A DNA stretch of 64,000 nt from Azoarcus olearius. GTDB lineage: Bacteria; Pseudomonadota; Gammaproteobacteria; Burkholderiales; Rhodocyclaceae. The notes under the pieces are model-generated. The model saw only the letters and a list, made by a program, of their open reading frames with translations. It was not told the origin of the DNA and did not search any database. The DNA lies in assembly GCF_001682385.1 (NCBI RefSeq), contig NZ_CP016210.1:4030001-4094000 (forward strand), in the 5' to 3' direction. Position 1 is the first letter of the stretch. Every line of letters begins with the position of its first letter. This document shows, in pieces, positions 42,720 to 53,585 of the stretch. The translations under genes and the position numbers were made by a program.

Positions 42720-43568
42720 ATGAACATCGACCTCGCCGCCTTCCGCCTGCAGGCGCTGTCCACCCTTACCAGCGGCGCCACCGGCACCGCCACCCGCAGC
42801 AGCAACGGCGACTTCCTCAGCGCGCTCCTCAACGCGCAAACCGCACTCTCCGGCACCACGGCGAGCACCAGCGGCAGCGGCCTCGACGCGCTGCTCGGCA
42901 ACGAATCCAGCCGCGTCACCAACGTGCTCGCGCAACTGGAAGCCAGCAACGCCGCCTTCCTGCGCCGCTACAACGCCCGCGTCGAGGAGATCGGCGACGA
43001 AGCGGAGGTGCTGACGCAGCTGCGCAATCGCATGGCCGAACTCGGCACCGCCAGCCAGGGCCTGGAAGGCATCGGCACCACCAGCAGCGATGGCGAGATC
43101 AAGGCGGCGCTGCAGGACTTCATCACCCGCTACAACCAGTGGGATGCAGAGTTCGATCCGTATTTCGAACAGGGCGCGCTGCTGGACGACAACCAGGCGG
43201 GTGAAGTGGCGCGTTTCTCGCTGCGGCGCGAGGTCGGCTCGATCTTCCATGGCGCCGGCAACGGCGGCTTCGAACTCGGCCTGACCGACATGGGGGTCAG
43301 TTTCACCCCCGACGGCCAATTGAAGCTCGACGAGGCCGCCTTCAACGCCGCGCTCACCAGCGACCGCAAGGCCGCGGTACAAACCCTGAACAACGTCGCC
43401 ACCGCTTTCGGCAACGCCGCCGCGCTGCTCACCGCCGACGGCCACCTGCTCGACCGCCGCATCGACAACGCCGAACGGGCCGTGGCCTGGGCCGCCGACA
43501 AGCAGGACGAAGTCGATGCGGAGTTCGGTCCGGGCGCGATCAGCAACCGGGTGCGCGGTTCGATCTGA
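42720..43568 (+). CDS. Orphan protein similar to the C-terminal domain of flagellar cap FliD
   Basis: A 282-residue protein, no signal peptide. Residues 1-60 are Ser/Thr/Ala-rich, then a helical region follows. From about 125 to 280 the layout matches FliD C-terminal (hook-associated 2) domains: LQDFITRYNQWDAEFD, GLTDMGVSFTPDGQLKLDEAAFNAALTSD and a terminal helical segment (LLDRRIDNAERAVAWAADKQDEVDAEFG). No flagellar genes are near, and the N-terminal D0 helix of true FliD is not clear. The ATG at 42720 has GGAG 6 bases upstream. Secretion and role are unknown. It is followed by a perfect terminator. Confidence 0.75.
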   Translation: MNIDLAAFRLQALSTLTSGATGTATRSSNGDFLSALLNAQTALSGTTASTSGSGLDALLGNESSRVTNVLAQLEASNAAFLRRYNARVEEIGDEAEVLTQLRNRMAELGTASQGLEGIGTTSSDGEIKAALQDFITRYNQWDAEFDPYFEQGALLDDNQAGEVARFSLRREVGSIFHGAGNGGFELGLTDMGVSFTPDGQLKLDEAAFNAALTSDRKAAVQTLNNVATAFGNAAALLTADGHLLDRRIDNAERAVAWAADKQDEVDAEFGPGAISNRVRGSI

Positions 43569-43591
43569 TCCCGCAGCCGCTCCTGCAGACG

Positions 43592-43620
43592 AAAACGCCC
43601 GACCTGCCGTCGGGCGTTTT
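43592..43620. terminator. Bidirectional intrinsic terminator
   Basis: A perfect 12-bp stem (AAAACGCCCGAC / GTCGGGCGTTTT) with a 5-base loop. A and T runs on the two sides let it act for both the FliD-C-like gene and the convergent oligomer hydrolase gene. Confidence 0.9.
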
Positions 43621-43673
43621 CATGTCGGGCGCAGAATGGCGCCCCGCGGACGCCGGCCCTCAGCCCGCGTCGA

Positions 43674-45773
43674 TCAATCCGGCACCACCACTTCCCCGCG
43701 CCGCACCGTGATCAGATCGGCCGCGGCCGGCTTCATCCTGATCGGCGGGACGTTGGCCGCAGTGATCGCGACCGCCGCGCCCGGCGTTCCCGCCCGCGGA
43801 GTGGTCCGCACCAGTTGCGAGGGCGGCAGCGGCGTGCGCGCGGTCAGGTGGCTGTACATGAGGTCGAGCGCCTGACGGAAATACACATGCAGCGGCACGA
43901 AACGGGTGTCGTAGCCGGGCAGCGTGGCAGTGCCGATGAAGGCGTCGAAGTGCTGGGCGTTGGTCACCTCCACATAGCGCAGCCGGCTCCGGCCATGCTC
44001 GGCCAGACTGTTCAGGCCCAGATAGGGCCGCGAAGTGAAGCCGACGGGCACCAGCGCATCGGCACGCCCATGCACGATGATCGCCGGCCGGCCCTGCAAC
44101 TGCGCCGACACCTGCACCTCGTCCACGCTCTCATGCACCTCGCGCGCACTGGCGCCGCCGCCGGTCCATAGCTGGCGCAGGCACAGCGCGCCATCCACGT
44201 TGAAATCCAGCTTGCCGGTGGAGGGCGAGATCGACGCCCCGTCGCGGCGGGGACCGCCGAGCGAGGCATCGTTGATGATCTGCAGCCCGGCAGCCGGCGG
44301 AATGCCGTTGCCGGTGCCGAAGCTGGTGGCCGCGCTCGCCGCCGGCCACGCGATCGGCGTTCCGGCCGCATCGGTCGCGGCAAAGCTGTAGTTGCAGACC
44401 CGCTCCTCGACGCCGAAGCGGCCGTAGGCGTTGGCGTAGGTCAGCGCGATCGGCGGCACCGCAAACGCGTAATGCGATGCGGTCAGCGGGGTGGATTCCG
44501 GCTCCCAGCCATAGGCAACCAGCGCGTCGAGCGCACTGTCGCCGCGCTCCGCCGGGGTGTTGCCCGTGATGAACTCGTGCGCCGCGAGCGCCTCGCACCG
44601 GTTGGCGGCCAGCGCCGCGGGGATGAAGGCCTCGCCGGGCGAGCCGGCCGCGCGCGGCGACAGCACCGCGCAGGGCTGCAGCAGGTTGGCGAAGGTGGTG
44701 TAGTCGTAGAGCGGACGCCCGGTCCCGGTCCGTACCTGGCTGCCGCGCACCACGCGGACCGCGTCGTTCTCGCGCAGCTGGATCTGCGGTTCGCCGACGG
44801 CGACGCCATCGATCAGGCGTTCATCGTCCTGCTCGGCCGCTGCCAGCGCCGCGCCGCCGCCGTTGGACACACTGGAAGCGATCACCACGGTGTTCGGCGG
44901 CAGGATGGTGCGGACGATGCCGCGCGGTGTCCTGCGGCCATAGGTTTCGTTGAGCACGAAGAACGCGAAGCGCACCGCGTCGAGCGTGTCCTGTCCCCAG
45001 TGCGCCTCGGGGTTGGCGCGCGAATGGGCGTGCTTGACCGCGACGCGGTGCGGCCAGCTGGCGAGAAACTGCGTGCGCTCGGCGTCGGTCAGGTCGGCGG
45101 TGAAATGCGAGGCCACACCGGCCGCGACGGCTTCGGCCCGAGTGCCGTCGATCAATCCCACAGTGTTGGTGTCCAGATCGTGCATGCCGTTGCCCGTGCC
45201 CTTGTCGGCATAGGCCACCGCACACCCCTTCTGCAGCCCCCATTCACCGGAAGTGCCGATCGCGCCATAGATGCCGCGCGAGCCGCTCGAGGTGCCGGTG
45301 ACGATGCAGGGTGCTTTCGGGTTGAAGTGCGCCGGCACCTGGACCATCAGCGTCACCTTGCTGTCGTCGCCGCGGTCGATGGCATAGGCCAGATACTCCG
45401 TACCGGCGATCTTGCCGTCGCCCGGCGCGCTGACCCTGCCGCCGGCATCCACCGCGATCAGCGGGCCGAAAAGCGAACCGAAGCCGCCGCCACTGGTGGT
45501 ATCCACGAGCGCCCGGTAGTTGTTGTAGATCGCCAGCCGGCGCAGCTCGGTGGCGGTAGGCGATGCAGATACCAGCGGTGGCGTCGCCGACTGGATGCCG
45601 TCGCGGCCGAGCCCCGCGGTCAGCAGATCGTCGGACACGCCGTCCACGCTGCGCTGGACGATCTCGCCCAGGAAGGATGGCTTCTCGTTGAAACCGACAC
45701 CGGGCGCGCCCGAGGCGGCCAGGGCAGATAAAGGACATGCAAACGCCACGGCAATGCACAAGCTGGGATTCAT
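43674..45773 (-). CDS. Secreted D-(-)-3-hydroxybutyrate oligomer hydrolase
   Basis: A 699-residue exported protein. It begins with a signal peptide (MNPSLCIAVAFACPLSALAASG). The body matches the 3HB-oligomer hydrolase family of Ralstonia/Cupriavidus: TSSGSRGIYGAIGTSGEWGLQKGCAVAYADKG, the active-site segment VVIASSVSNGGGAAL with the nucleophilic Ser in S-V-S-N-G, and the late HGRADALVPVGFTSRPY with Asp of the charge relay, then ...NAQHFDAF with His. It cuts short 3-hydroxybutyrate oligomers to monomers, part of polyhydroxybutyrate turnover. The ATG at 45773 has GGGAGA 6 bases upstream. No other pha gene is in the window. Confidence 0.9.
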   Translation of the reverse strand: MNPSLCIAVAFACPLSALAASGAPGVGFNEKPSFLGEIVQRSVDGVSDDLLTAGLGRDGIQSATPPLVSASPTATELRRLAIYNNYRALVDTTSGGGFGSLFGPLIAVDAGGRVSAPGDGKIAGTEYLAYAIDRGDDSKVTLMVQVPAHFNPKAPCIVTGTSSGSRGIYGAIGTSGEWGLQKGCAVAYADKGTGNGMHDLDTNTVGLIDGTRAEAVAAGVASHFTADLTDAERTQFLASWPHRVAVKHAHSRANPEAHWGQDTLDAVRFAFFVLNETYGRRTPRGIVRTILPPNTVVIASSVSNGGGAALAAAEQDDERLIDGVAVGEPQIQLRENDAVRVVRGSQVRTGTGRPLYDYTTFANLLQPCAVLSPRAAGSPGEAFIPAALAANRCEALAAHEFITGNTPAERGDSALDALVAYGWEPESTPLTASHYAFAVPPIALTYANAYGRFGVEERVCNYSFAATDAAGTPIAWPAASAATSFGTGNGIPPAAGLQIINDASLGGPRRDGASISPSTGKLDFNVDGALCLRQLWTGGGASAREVHESVDEVQVSAQLQGRPAIIVHGRADALVPVGFTSRPYLGLNSLAEHGRSRLRYVEVTNAQHFDAFIGTATLPGYDTRFVPLHVYFRQALDLMYSHLTARTPLPPSQLVRTTPRAGTPGAAVAITAANVPPIRMKPAAADLITVRRGEVVVPD

Positions 45774-46224
45774 CGGAAGTCTCCCTCGTCGATTCGCTGG
45801 CCACACCCGCGACACCTTTTTCAATGGATGTCGTTCGGGTACTCCCGTACGTTAAAGACCCTGCCCTTGCGGATTGATATGAAGGTTTACCCTTGTCATT
45901 TCCGGCCGTAATAGAACGGTAATAAAAATGACATTTTCAAACACATCAAGCGCAGCCAAAGCCTTGTCGTGAAGCGGATTTTGCGCTAATTGCGACACCC
46001 TTTCCGTCGAACACAGGACGGGGTACAGCCGTGTCTCATCAACGCCGATGGCATCGTCAGAAAATTCCTTTGCAATATTTTTAACTCGCCACGCAGATGG
46101 AAATCAGCAGGCGACCGGCGGGACGGACTTCTGGTCCACGCGCCTTCGCTGGCATATCGTTCACCCGCTGTGGCCTCACGCCCCCGACACAGGTTTCGAC
46201 CCGCCCGACTTCCCGACTCCGCCC
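45774..46224. other. 451-bp AT-richer gap between divergent genes
   Basis: This stretch is visibly less GC-rich than anything around it, with runs like AACGGTAATAAAAATGACATTTTC near 45914-45937 and CAATATTTTTAACTC near 46073. It holds no supported gene. A frame open from 46048 leads into the acetyltransferase, but its peptide looks non-coding. It must carry the promoters of the oligomer hydrolase and the acetyltransferase. It could also be a relic of acquired DNA. Confidence 0.5.
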
Positions 46225-46665
46225 ATGACTCCTGAAATTTTCATCGCCGACACCGACAGCGAAATCGAAGCCTGCTTTCCGGCCTTCAGCGCGCTTCGCC
46301 CACACCTCGAACAGGCGGGCTTTCTGGCCCAGGTACGCCGCCAGCAGGCCCAGTCCTACCGCATCCTCGCGCTCCGCGAGGCCGGTACGATCAAAAGCGC
46401 AGCGGGCTTCCGGACCGGCGAGTTCCTGGCGTGGGGAAAGGTGCTGTATATCGACGACCTGACCACGCTGCCGGAAGCGCGCGCGCAGGGCTACGCCGGC
46501 GCCCTGCTCGACTGGCTGATCGAGCACGCGCGCGCCAAGGACTGCAAGGCCGTCCACCTCGACAGCGGCTATGCCCGCCACGCGGCGCATCGGCTGTACC
46601 TGAACAAGGGCTTTCGGCTGAGCAGCCATCACTTTGCGCTGGAGTTCGCGCGCAACGAGTCCTAG
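46225..46665 (+). CDS. GNAT-family N-acetyltransferase
   Basis: A 146-residue acyltransferase. The acetyl-CoA-binding core is LYIDDLTTLPEARAQGYAGALLDWLIEHA (motif A Q-x-x-G-x-A/G; here ARAQGYAGALL), followed by motif B-like HLDSGYARHAAHRLYLNKGF. Substrate unknown. The start ATG at 46225 has no ribosome site, and the frame is open up to 46048, so the true start could differ. A hairpin terminator follows. Confidence 0.85.
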   Translation: MTPEIFIADTDSEIEACFPAFSALRPHLEQAGFLAQVRRQQAQSYRILALREAGTIKSAAGFRTGEFLAWGKVLYIDDLTTLPEARAQGYAGALLDWLIEHARAKDCKAVHLDSGYARHAAHRLYLNKGFRLSSHHFALEFARNES

Positions 46666-46679
46666 GGGCCGGAATGAAA

Positions 46680-46705
46680 AACGCCCGACACTCGGGTCGG
46701 GCGTT
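46680..46705. terminator. Intrinsic terminator between the acetyltransferase and glmS
   Basis: A 10-bp stem (AACGCCCGAC / GTCGGGCGTT) with a 6-base loop. It lies between convergent genes; preceding A residues give a T-run for the minus strand (glmS), and GTTCTGGCATTT follows on the plus strand. Core sequence is almost the same as the 43592 terminator. Confidence 0.8.
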
Positions 46706-46731
46706 CTGGCATTTGCCGTGACAGGCTGGGC

Positions 46732-48561
<1,830 letters not shown>

Positions 48562-48603
48562 GACGGCGGTTCCTAGGTTGGGCCGGTGATCCGGACGGGA
48601 AGG

Positions 48604-49962
48604 TCAGCGCTGCTTGACCGGGCGCTTCCACCCGGCGATGGAGAGTTGCTTGGCGCGCGACACCGTAAGCTGCTCCGGCGGCGCATCCTTGGTGAGCGTG
48701 GTGCCGGCGCCCAGCGTGGCCCCGCGGCCCACGCGCACCGGCGCAACCAGCTGGGTGTCGGAGCCGATGAAGACGTCGTCCTCGATGACGGTGCGGAACT
48801 TGTTGGCGCCGTCGTAATTGCAGGTGATGGTGCCGGCGCCGATATTCACGCGCTGGCCGACGTCGGCGTCGCCCACATAGGCCAGGTGGTTGGCCTTGGA
48901 ATGGGCCGCGATCACGCTGTTCTTGACCTCGACGAAGTTGCCGAGATGCACGTCCTCGCCCAGCTCGGTGCCCGGCCGGGTGCGGGCGTAGGGGCCGATC
49001 ACGCAGGCCGGCCCCATGACCGTCTGCTCGATGTGCGAGAACGGCGCCACCCGCGTGCCGGAGCCGATGCGCGCGTCGCGGACGACGCAGTTGGCGCCGA
49101 TCCGTACGCCGTCGCCGAGTTCGACGCGGCCTTCGAACACGCAATTGACGTCGATCTCGACGTCGCGCCCGCAGACCAGTTTGCCACGCACGTCGATGCG
49201 CGCCGGGTCGATCAGGGTGACGCCGTCTTCCATCAGGCGTTGCGCAATGTTGCGCTGGTGAATGCGCTCCAGCTCGGCGAGCTGGGGCTTGCTGTTGACG
49301 CCCAGCGTTTCGCTGACGGCGTCGGGCTGCACCGTGACGACTTCGATGTCTTCGGCCACCGCCATGCCGATGATGTCGGTCAGGTAGTACTCGCCCTGCG
49401 CGTTGTCGTTGCGCAAGCGGCCCAGCCAGGCCCGCAGCCGCGCGACAGGTGCCACCAGGATGCCCGTGTTCACCTCGCGCACCGTACGCTCGGCGTCGCT
49501 GGCGTCCTTTTCCTCGACGATGCGGACCACGCGCCCCGCCGCGTCGCGCAGGATGCGGCCGTAGCCGGTGGGGTTGTCCAGCTCCACGGTCAGCAAGGCG
49601 AGTCGGGTATCGCCCGCCGCGGCCGCCAGCCGTTGCAGCGTGGGCACGCCGATCAGGGGCACGTCGCCGTAGAGCACGAGCGCGAGGTCGCCATCGGTGA
49701 GATGGGGCAGCGCCTGCTGCACCGCATGACCTGTACCCAGTTGCGGTTCCTGCCGCGCCCACGCGAGATCGGCCGCGTCGAGCCGTTCGCGCACCACTTC
49801 GCCGCCATGCCCGTACACCACGCAGATACGGCGCGCGGCCAGCGTGCGTGCGGCATCGAGCACGTGGCTGAGCATCGGCTTGCCGGCGAGTGGCTGCAGC
49901 ACCTTGGGCAACACCGAGCGCATGCGCTTGCCCTGGCCGGCAGCGAGGATGACGACTTCCAT
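48604..49962 (-). CDS. glmU: Bifunctional UDP-GlcNAc pyrophosphorylase / glucosamine-1-P acetyltransferase
   Basis: A 452-residue enzyme. The uridylyltransferase half (1-230) starts with [14 protein letters not shown] and includes [10 protein letters not shown]. The second half is a left-handed beta-helix of hexapeptide repeats ([24 protein letters not shown] and so on), ending with the acetyltransferase site [17 protein letters not shown]. It acetylates glucosamine 1-phosphate and activates it with UTP to UDP-GlcNAc. The ATG at 49962 has CGGAG 7 bases upstream; the frame open to 50004 is rejected. First gene of glmU-glmS. Confidence 0.98.
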   Translation of the reverse strand: MEVVILAAGQGKRMRSVLPKVLQPLAGKPMLSHVLDAARTLAARRICVVYGHGGEVVRERLDAADLAWARQEPQLGTGHAVQQALPHLTDGDLALVLYGDVPLIGVPTLQRLAAAAGDTRLALLTVELDNPTGYGRILRDAAGRVVRIVEEKDASDAERTVREVNTGILVAPVARLRAWLGRLRNDNAQGEYYLTDIIGMAVAEDIEVVTVQPDAVSETLGVNSKPQLAELERIHQRNIAQRLMEDGVTLIDPARIDVRGKLVCGRDVEIDVNCVFEGRVELGDGVRIGANCVVRDARIGSGTRVAPFSHIEQTVMGPACVIGPYARTRPGTELGEDVHLGNFVEVKNSVIAAHSKANHLAYVGDADVGQRVNIGAGTITCNYDGANKFRTVIEDDVFIGSDTQLVAPVRVGRGATLGAGTTLTKDAPPEQLTVSRAKQLSIAGWKRPVKQR

Positions 49963-50147
49963 TGGGGCTCCGCGTGGAATCAGAACGGGCCGAAATTCTA
50001 GCACGCGCCTGTTACGCCTCCGCGCTCACGCGCATGGCATTGGCGTGCCCGGACAGCATGCTGCGGCGCAAAATCCGCGGCGTGTGACACACAAGATTTC
50101 ACCTATCTGCCGCTAGAATCCCCTTATCACGACGCAAAGGAGCAAAC

Positions 50148-51557
50148 ATGGAGCATGCGGCACAGCAGTTGATCCAGAACCGGACGTTCGACGAAATCCA
50201 GATCGGCGACTTCGCCCAGCTGTTGCGCACCCTGCGCCCGGAAGACATCCACCTGTTTGCCGTGATGTCCGGCGACGTCAATCCCACCCACGTCGACCCC
50301 GAATTCGCGCACTCCAGCCAGTTTCGCGAGGTCGTGGGCCACAGCATGTGGGGCAGCACGCTGATCTCCACCGTACTGGGCACCGAGTTTCCCGGCCCGG
50401 GCACGGTGTATGTGTCGCAAAGCCTCAATTTCTGGCGTCCGGTCACCATCGGCGACACGCTGACCATCACCGTGACCTGCCGTGAGAAGTACCAGCACAA
50501 CCACCACATCGTGTTCGACTGCGTGGCACTGAACCAGGACGGCCTGAAAGTCATCGACGGTACCGCCGAAGTCGCCGCGCCGACCGAAAAGGTGATGCGC
50601 AACCGCGTGGTGCTGCCCGAGGTGACCATTTCCGATCGCGAACTGCGCTATCGCCACCTGCTCTCCATCACCGCCGGCCTTGCGCCGATTCCGATCGCGG
50701 TCGCGCACCCCTGCGACAAGGAGTCGCTCGGCGGGCCGATCCAGGCCGCACAGGCCGGGCTGGTCGCCCCCATCCTGGTCGGGCCGGAAGCCAAGATTCG
50801 CGCGGTGGCGGAAGAGTTCGGCTACGACCTGAAGGGCCTGCGCATCGTCGACGTGGAGCACAGCCACGCATCGGCCGAGACCGCCGTGGCGCTGTGCCGT
50901 GACGGCGTCGCCGAGGCGCTGATGAAGGGCTCGCTGCATACCGACGAGCTGATGAGCGAAGTGGTCTCGAAGGCCAACGGGCTGCGCACCTCGCGCCGTA
51001 TCAGCCACGTCTTCCTCGCCGACGTGCCGACCTACCCGCACCCGCTGATGATCACCGACGCCGCGATCAACATCGAGCCGACGCTGGAGGACAAGGTGCA
51101 CATCATCCAGAACGCGATCGACCTCGCCCAGGTGCTCGGCCTGCCGGAGCCCAAGGTCGCGATCCTGGCGGCGGTGGAAACCGTGAACCCCAAGATGCGC
51201 TCCACGCTGGAAGCCGCCGCGCTGTGCAAGATGGCTGACCGCGGCCAGATCAAGGGCGGCCTGCTCGACGGTCCGCTCGCCTTCGACAACGCGGTGTCGC
51301 TGGTCGCCGCCAAGACCAAGGGCATCCGCTCCGCGGTCGCCGGCAACGCCGACATCCTCGTGGTGCCCGACCTCGAATCCGGCAACATGGTGGCCAAGCA
51401 GCTCGAATACCTGGCCGATGCGCTGATGGCCGGCGTGGTGCTCGGCGCCCGCGTGCCCATCGTGCTGACCAGCCGCGCCGACACCGCCGAAACCCGCGCC
51501 GCTTCGTGCGCGATCGCCCAGCTGATGGCGCACAAGAAGCGTGAGGCCAACAAATGA
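50148..51557 (+). CDS. Fusion of a MaoC-like hydratase with phosphate acetyl/butyryltransferase
   Basis: A 469-residue two-domain protein. Residues 1-150 are a MaoC hot-dog domain with the (R)-enoyl-CoA hydratase site FAVMSGDVNPTHVDPEFAHSSQF (Asp and His). Residues about 165-469 are a Pta/Ptb phosphotransacylase domain (PLMITDAAINIEPTL; ETVNPKMRSTLEAAALCKMADRGQIKGGLLDGPLAFDNA). Fused MaoC-Pta proteins are common in Betaproteobacteria. Acetyl- or acyl-phosphate made here is the substrate of the AckA enzyme encoded next in an ATGA overlap. The start at 50148 has a near-perfect AAGGAG ribosome site. Confidence 0.93.
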   Translation: MEHAAQQLIQNRTFDEIQIGDFAQLLRTLRPEDIHLFAVMSGDVNPTHVDPEFAHSSQFREVVGHSMWGSTLISTVLGTEFPGPGTVYVSQSLNFWRPVTIGDTLTITVTCREKYQHNHHIVFDCVALNQDGLKVIDGTAEVAAPTEKVMRNRVVLPEVTISDRELRYRHLLSITAGLAPIPIAVAHPCDKESLGGPIQAAQAGLVAPILVGPEAKIRAVAEEFGYDLKGLRIVDVEHSHASAETAVALCRDGVAEALMKGSLHTDELMSEVVSKANGLRTSRRISHVFLADVPTYPHPLMITDAAINIEPTLEDKVHIIQNAIDLAQVLGLPEPKVAILAAVETVNPKMRSTLEAAALCKMADRGQIKGGLLDGPLAFDNAVSLVAAKTKGIRSAVAGNADILVVPDLESGNMVAKQLEYLADALMAGVVLGARVPIVLTSRADTAETRAASCAIAQLMAHKKREANK

Positions 51558-52741
51558 AGGCCGTCCTCGTCCTCAATGCGGGCTCCAGCAGCCTGAAGTT
51601 CGCGCTGTTTCCGATCGAGCCGGCGCTCGCCGACCACGCCGCGCTGTCCGGCCAGGTCGAAGGCATCGGCGCGACGCCGGAATTCAGCGCCAAGACCGCC
51701 GCCGGCGAACGCTTCCACGAAACAGTGCCGAGCAACTCGGACAGCCAGCGCGAACAGCACCGCGAAGCGCTCACCTTCCTGCTCGACTGGCTGCAGGCCC
51801 ACAACCCCGCGCTGGAGATCGCTGCGGCCGGCCACCGCATCGTGCATGGCGGTGACAAGTACAGCGAACCGGTGCAACTCTACGGCCACATCCTGCGCCA
51901 GTTGCAAAAGCTGGTGCCGCTGGCGCCGCTGCACCAGCCGCACAACCTCAACGCGGTGCAGGCGATCGCCGCGCTCGCGCCGGACATTCCCCAGGTCGGC
52001 TGCTTCGACACCGCCTTCCACACCACCCAGGCGCCGGTCGCGCAGGCCTTCGCGCTGCCGCGCGCGATCAGCGCCGAAGGCGTCAAGCGCTACGGCTTCC
52101 ACGGCCTGTCCTACGACTACGTCGCCCGCCAGCTGCCGGCGGTGATCGGCGACAAGGCGAGCGGCGCGGTGGTGATCTGCCACCTCGGCAATGGTTCGTC
52201 GATGTGCGCGCTGCGCGACGGCAAGAGCGTCGCCTCGACCATGGGCTTTACCGCGCTCGAAGGCTTGGTGATGGGCACCCGCACCGGCAGCCTGGACCCC
52301 GGCGTGCTGCTCTACCTGATGGACGAGAAAGGCATGGACGCCAAGGCGCTGACCCGGCTGCTCTACAAGGAATCCGGCCTGCTCGGCGTCTCCGGCATCA
52401 GCCAGGACATGCGCACCCTGCTCGCGTCCGACGCGCCGGAGGCGGCGGAAGCGGTGGATCTGTACTGCTACCGCATCGCCCGCGAGCTTGGATCGCTGGC
52501 GGCGGCGGCCGGCGGGCTCGATGCGCTGGTGTTTACCGGCGGCATCGGCGAGCACGCCGCGCCGGTGCGCGAAAAGGTGGCACGACTGTCGGCCTGGCTC
52601 GGTATCGACATCGACAGCGACGCCAACGCCCGCGACGCCAGCCGGCTCGACCGCGCCGGCAGCAAGGTGGCGGTCGCGGTGGTGCCGACCAATGAGGAAG
52701 GCATGATCGCGCGCTACACGGTGGACGTGCTCGGCCTGTAA
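51554..52741 (+). CDS. ackA: Acetate kinase
   Basis: A 395-residue ASKHA-fold kinase. Visible are the N-terminal VLNAGSSSLKFALF, GHRIVHGG, YGFHGLSYDYV and CHLGNGSSM, and the C-terminal FTGGIGEHAAPVR. It converts acetyl-phosphate and ADP to acetate and ATP. Start ATG at 51554 overlaps the MaoC-Pta stop by 4 bp, so translation is coupled. The gene ends 17 bp from the convergent TauE-type gene. Confidence 0.97.
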   Translation: MKAVLVLNAGSSSLKFALFPIEPALADHAALSGQVEGIGATPEFSAKTAAGERFHETVPSNSDSQREQHREALTFLLDWLQAHNPALEIAAAGHRIVHGGDKYSEPVQLYGHILRQLQKLVPLAPLHQPHNLNAVQAIAALAPDIPQVGCFDTAFHTTQAPVAQAFALPRAISAEGVKRYGFHGLSYDYVARQLPAVIGDKASGAVVICHLGNGSSMCALRDGKSVASTMGFTALEGLVMGTRTGSLDPGVLLYLMDEKGMDAKALTRLLYKESGLLGVSGISQDMRTLLASDAPEAAEAVDLYCYRIARELGSLAAAAGGLDALVFTGGIGEHAAPVREKVARLSAWLGIDIDSDANARDASRLDRAGSKVAVAVVPTNEEGMIARYTVDVLGL

Positions 52742-52758
52742 GACCTGCGGCCGGCGCC

Positions 52759-53526
52759 TCAGCCGGCGACCGCATCCCACAGCAGCTTGAGGCCGGACAG
52801 GCCCAGCATTGCCGTGGAGAACAGGTAGAAGGGCCGTTCGGGGATGCGCTTGAGCAGGCGCATCCCCAACCACACGCCGACCGGCACCAGCGGCAGCAGG
52901 ATCGCCGACATCATCAGCGTGTCAGGGTTGAAAAGCTGCAGTGACAGGTAGAACGGCAGCTTGGCGATGTTGATCGCGGCGAAGAAGAACACCGAGGTGG
53001 CGACGAACCGCTCGCGCGGCAAACCGCGGCCGAGCAGGTAGATCAGCAGCGGCGGCCCACCGGCGTGCGACAGCGTGCTGGTGAAGCCCGAGGTGGCGCC
53101 GCAGGCGGCCGCCCAGGCCCGCCGCAGCGGCCGGGCCTCGCCAGCGGCTGCCGCAGCTGCGGGCTTCGTCCGCCGCAGCAACCGGTCGGCGGCGAACACC
53201 ACCGAAATCGCCCCGAGTGCGCCGACCACCATGCGGTCGGACATCACGCCGAAGGCCAGCGCCCCAAGGCCGATGCCCGCCAGCGCTGCAGGTATCAGCA
53301 CCCGCAGTTCGCGCCATTCGGCCTTCCCCCGCCAGGCACGGATGCCAGCCATGTCCATCGCGATCAGGATCGGCAGCACGACCGCCACCGCATCGCGTGG
53401 CGATATCCACATCGACATGAAGGGCACGGCCAGCCCACCCAGGGCCCCGCCGAGGCCGGACTTGGAAATGCCGGTCAGCAGGATCGCAATCGCGGTGACG
53501 ATCCAGCCGGTGACATCCATTTCCAT
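52759..53526 (-). CDS. TauE/SafE-family membrane permease
   Basis: A 255-residue protein with about seven to eight hydrophobic segments. The family hallmark is near the N-terminus (AILLTGISKSGLGGALGGLAVP), with its half-repeat later (ACGATSGFTSTLSHAGGPPLLIYLL). Members export sulfite, sulfoacetate or related anions; no sulfonate genes are near, so the substrate is open. The ATG at 53526 has GGAG 8 bases upstream; a later ATG at 53520 is possible. It lies behind the gltD terminator and is convergent with ackA. Confidence 0.85.
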   Translation of the reverse strand: MEMDVTGWIVTAIAILLTGISKSGLGGALGGLAVPFMSMWISPRDAVAVVLPILIAMDMAGIRAWRGKAEWRELRVLIPAALAGIGLGALAFGVMSDRMVVGALGAISVVFAADRLLRRTKPAAAAAAGEARPLRRAWAAACGATSGFTSTLSHAGGPPLLIYLLGRGLPRERFVATSVFFFAAINIAKLPFYLSLQLFNPDTLMMSAILLPLVPVGVWLGMRLLKRIPERPFYLFSTAMLGLSGLKLLWDAVAG

Positions 53527-53543
53527 CGTCCGCTCCAAAAAAC

Positions 53544-53567
53544 AAGGGCGACCCGCAGGTCGCCCTT
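53544..53567 (-). terminator. Intrinsic terminator of gltD
   Basis: A perfect 10-bp stem (AAGGGCGACC / GGTCGCCCTT) with a 4-base loop lies 18 bases after the gltD stop on the minus strand, followed by TTGTTTTTTGG. Strong intrinsic terminator separating gltBD from the TauE-type gene. Confidence 0.9.
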
Positions 53568-53585
53568 AGATTGCCGCCGCCTCGA

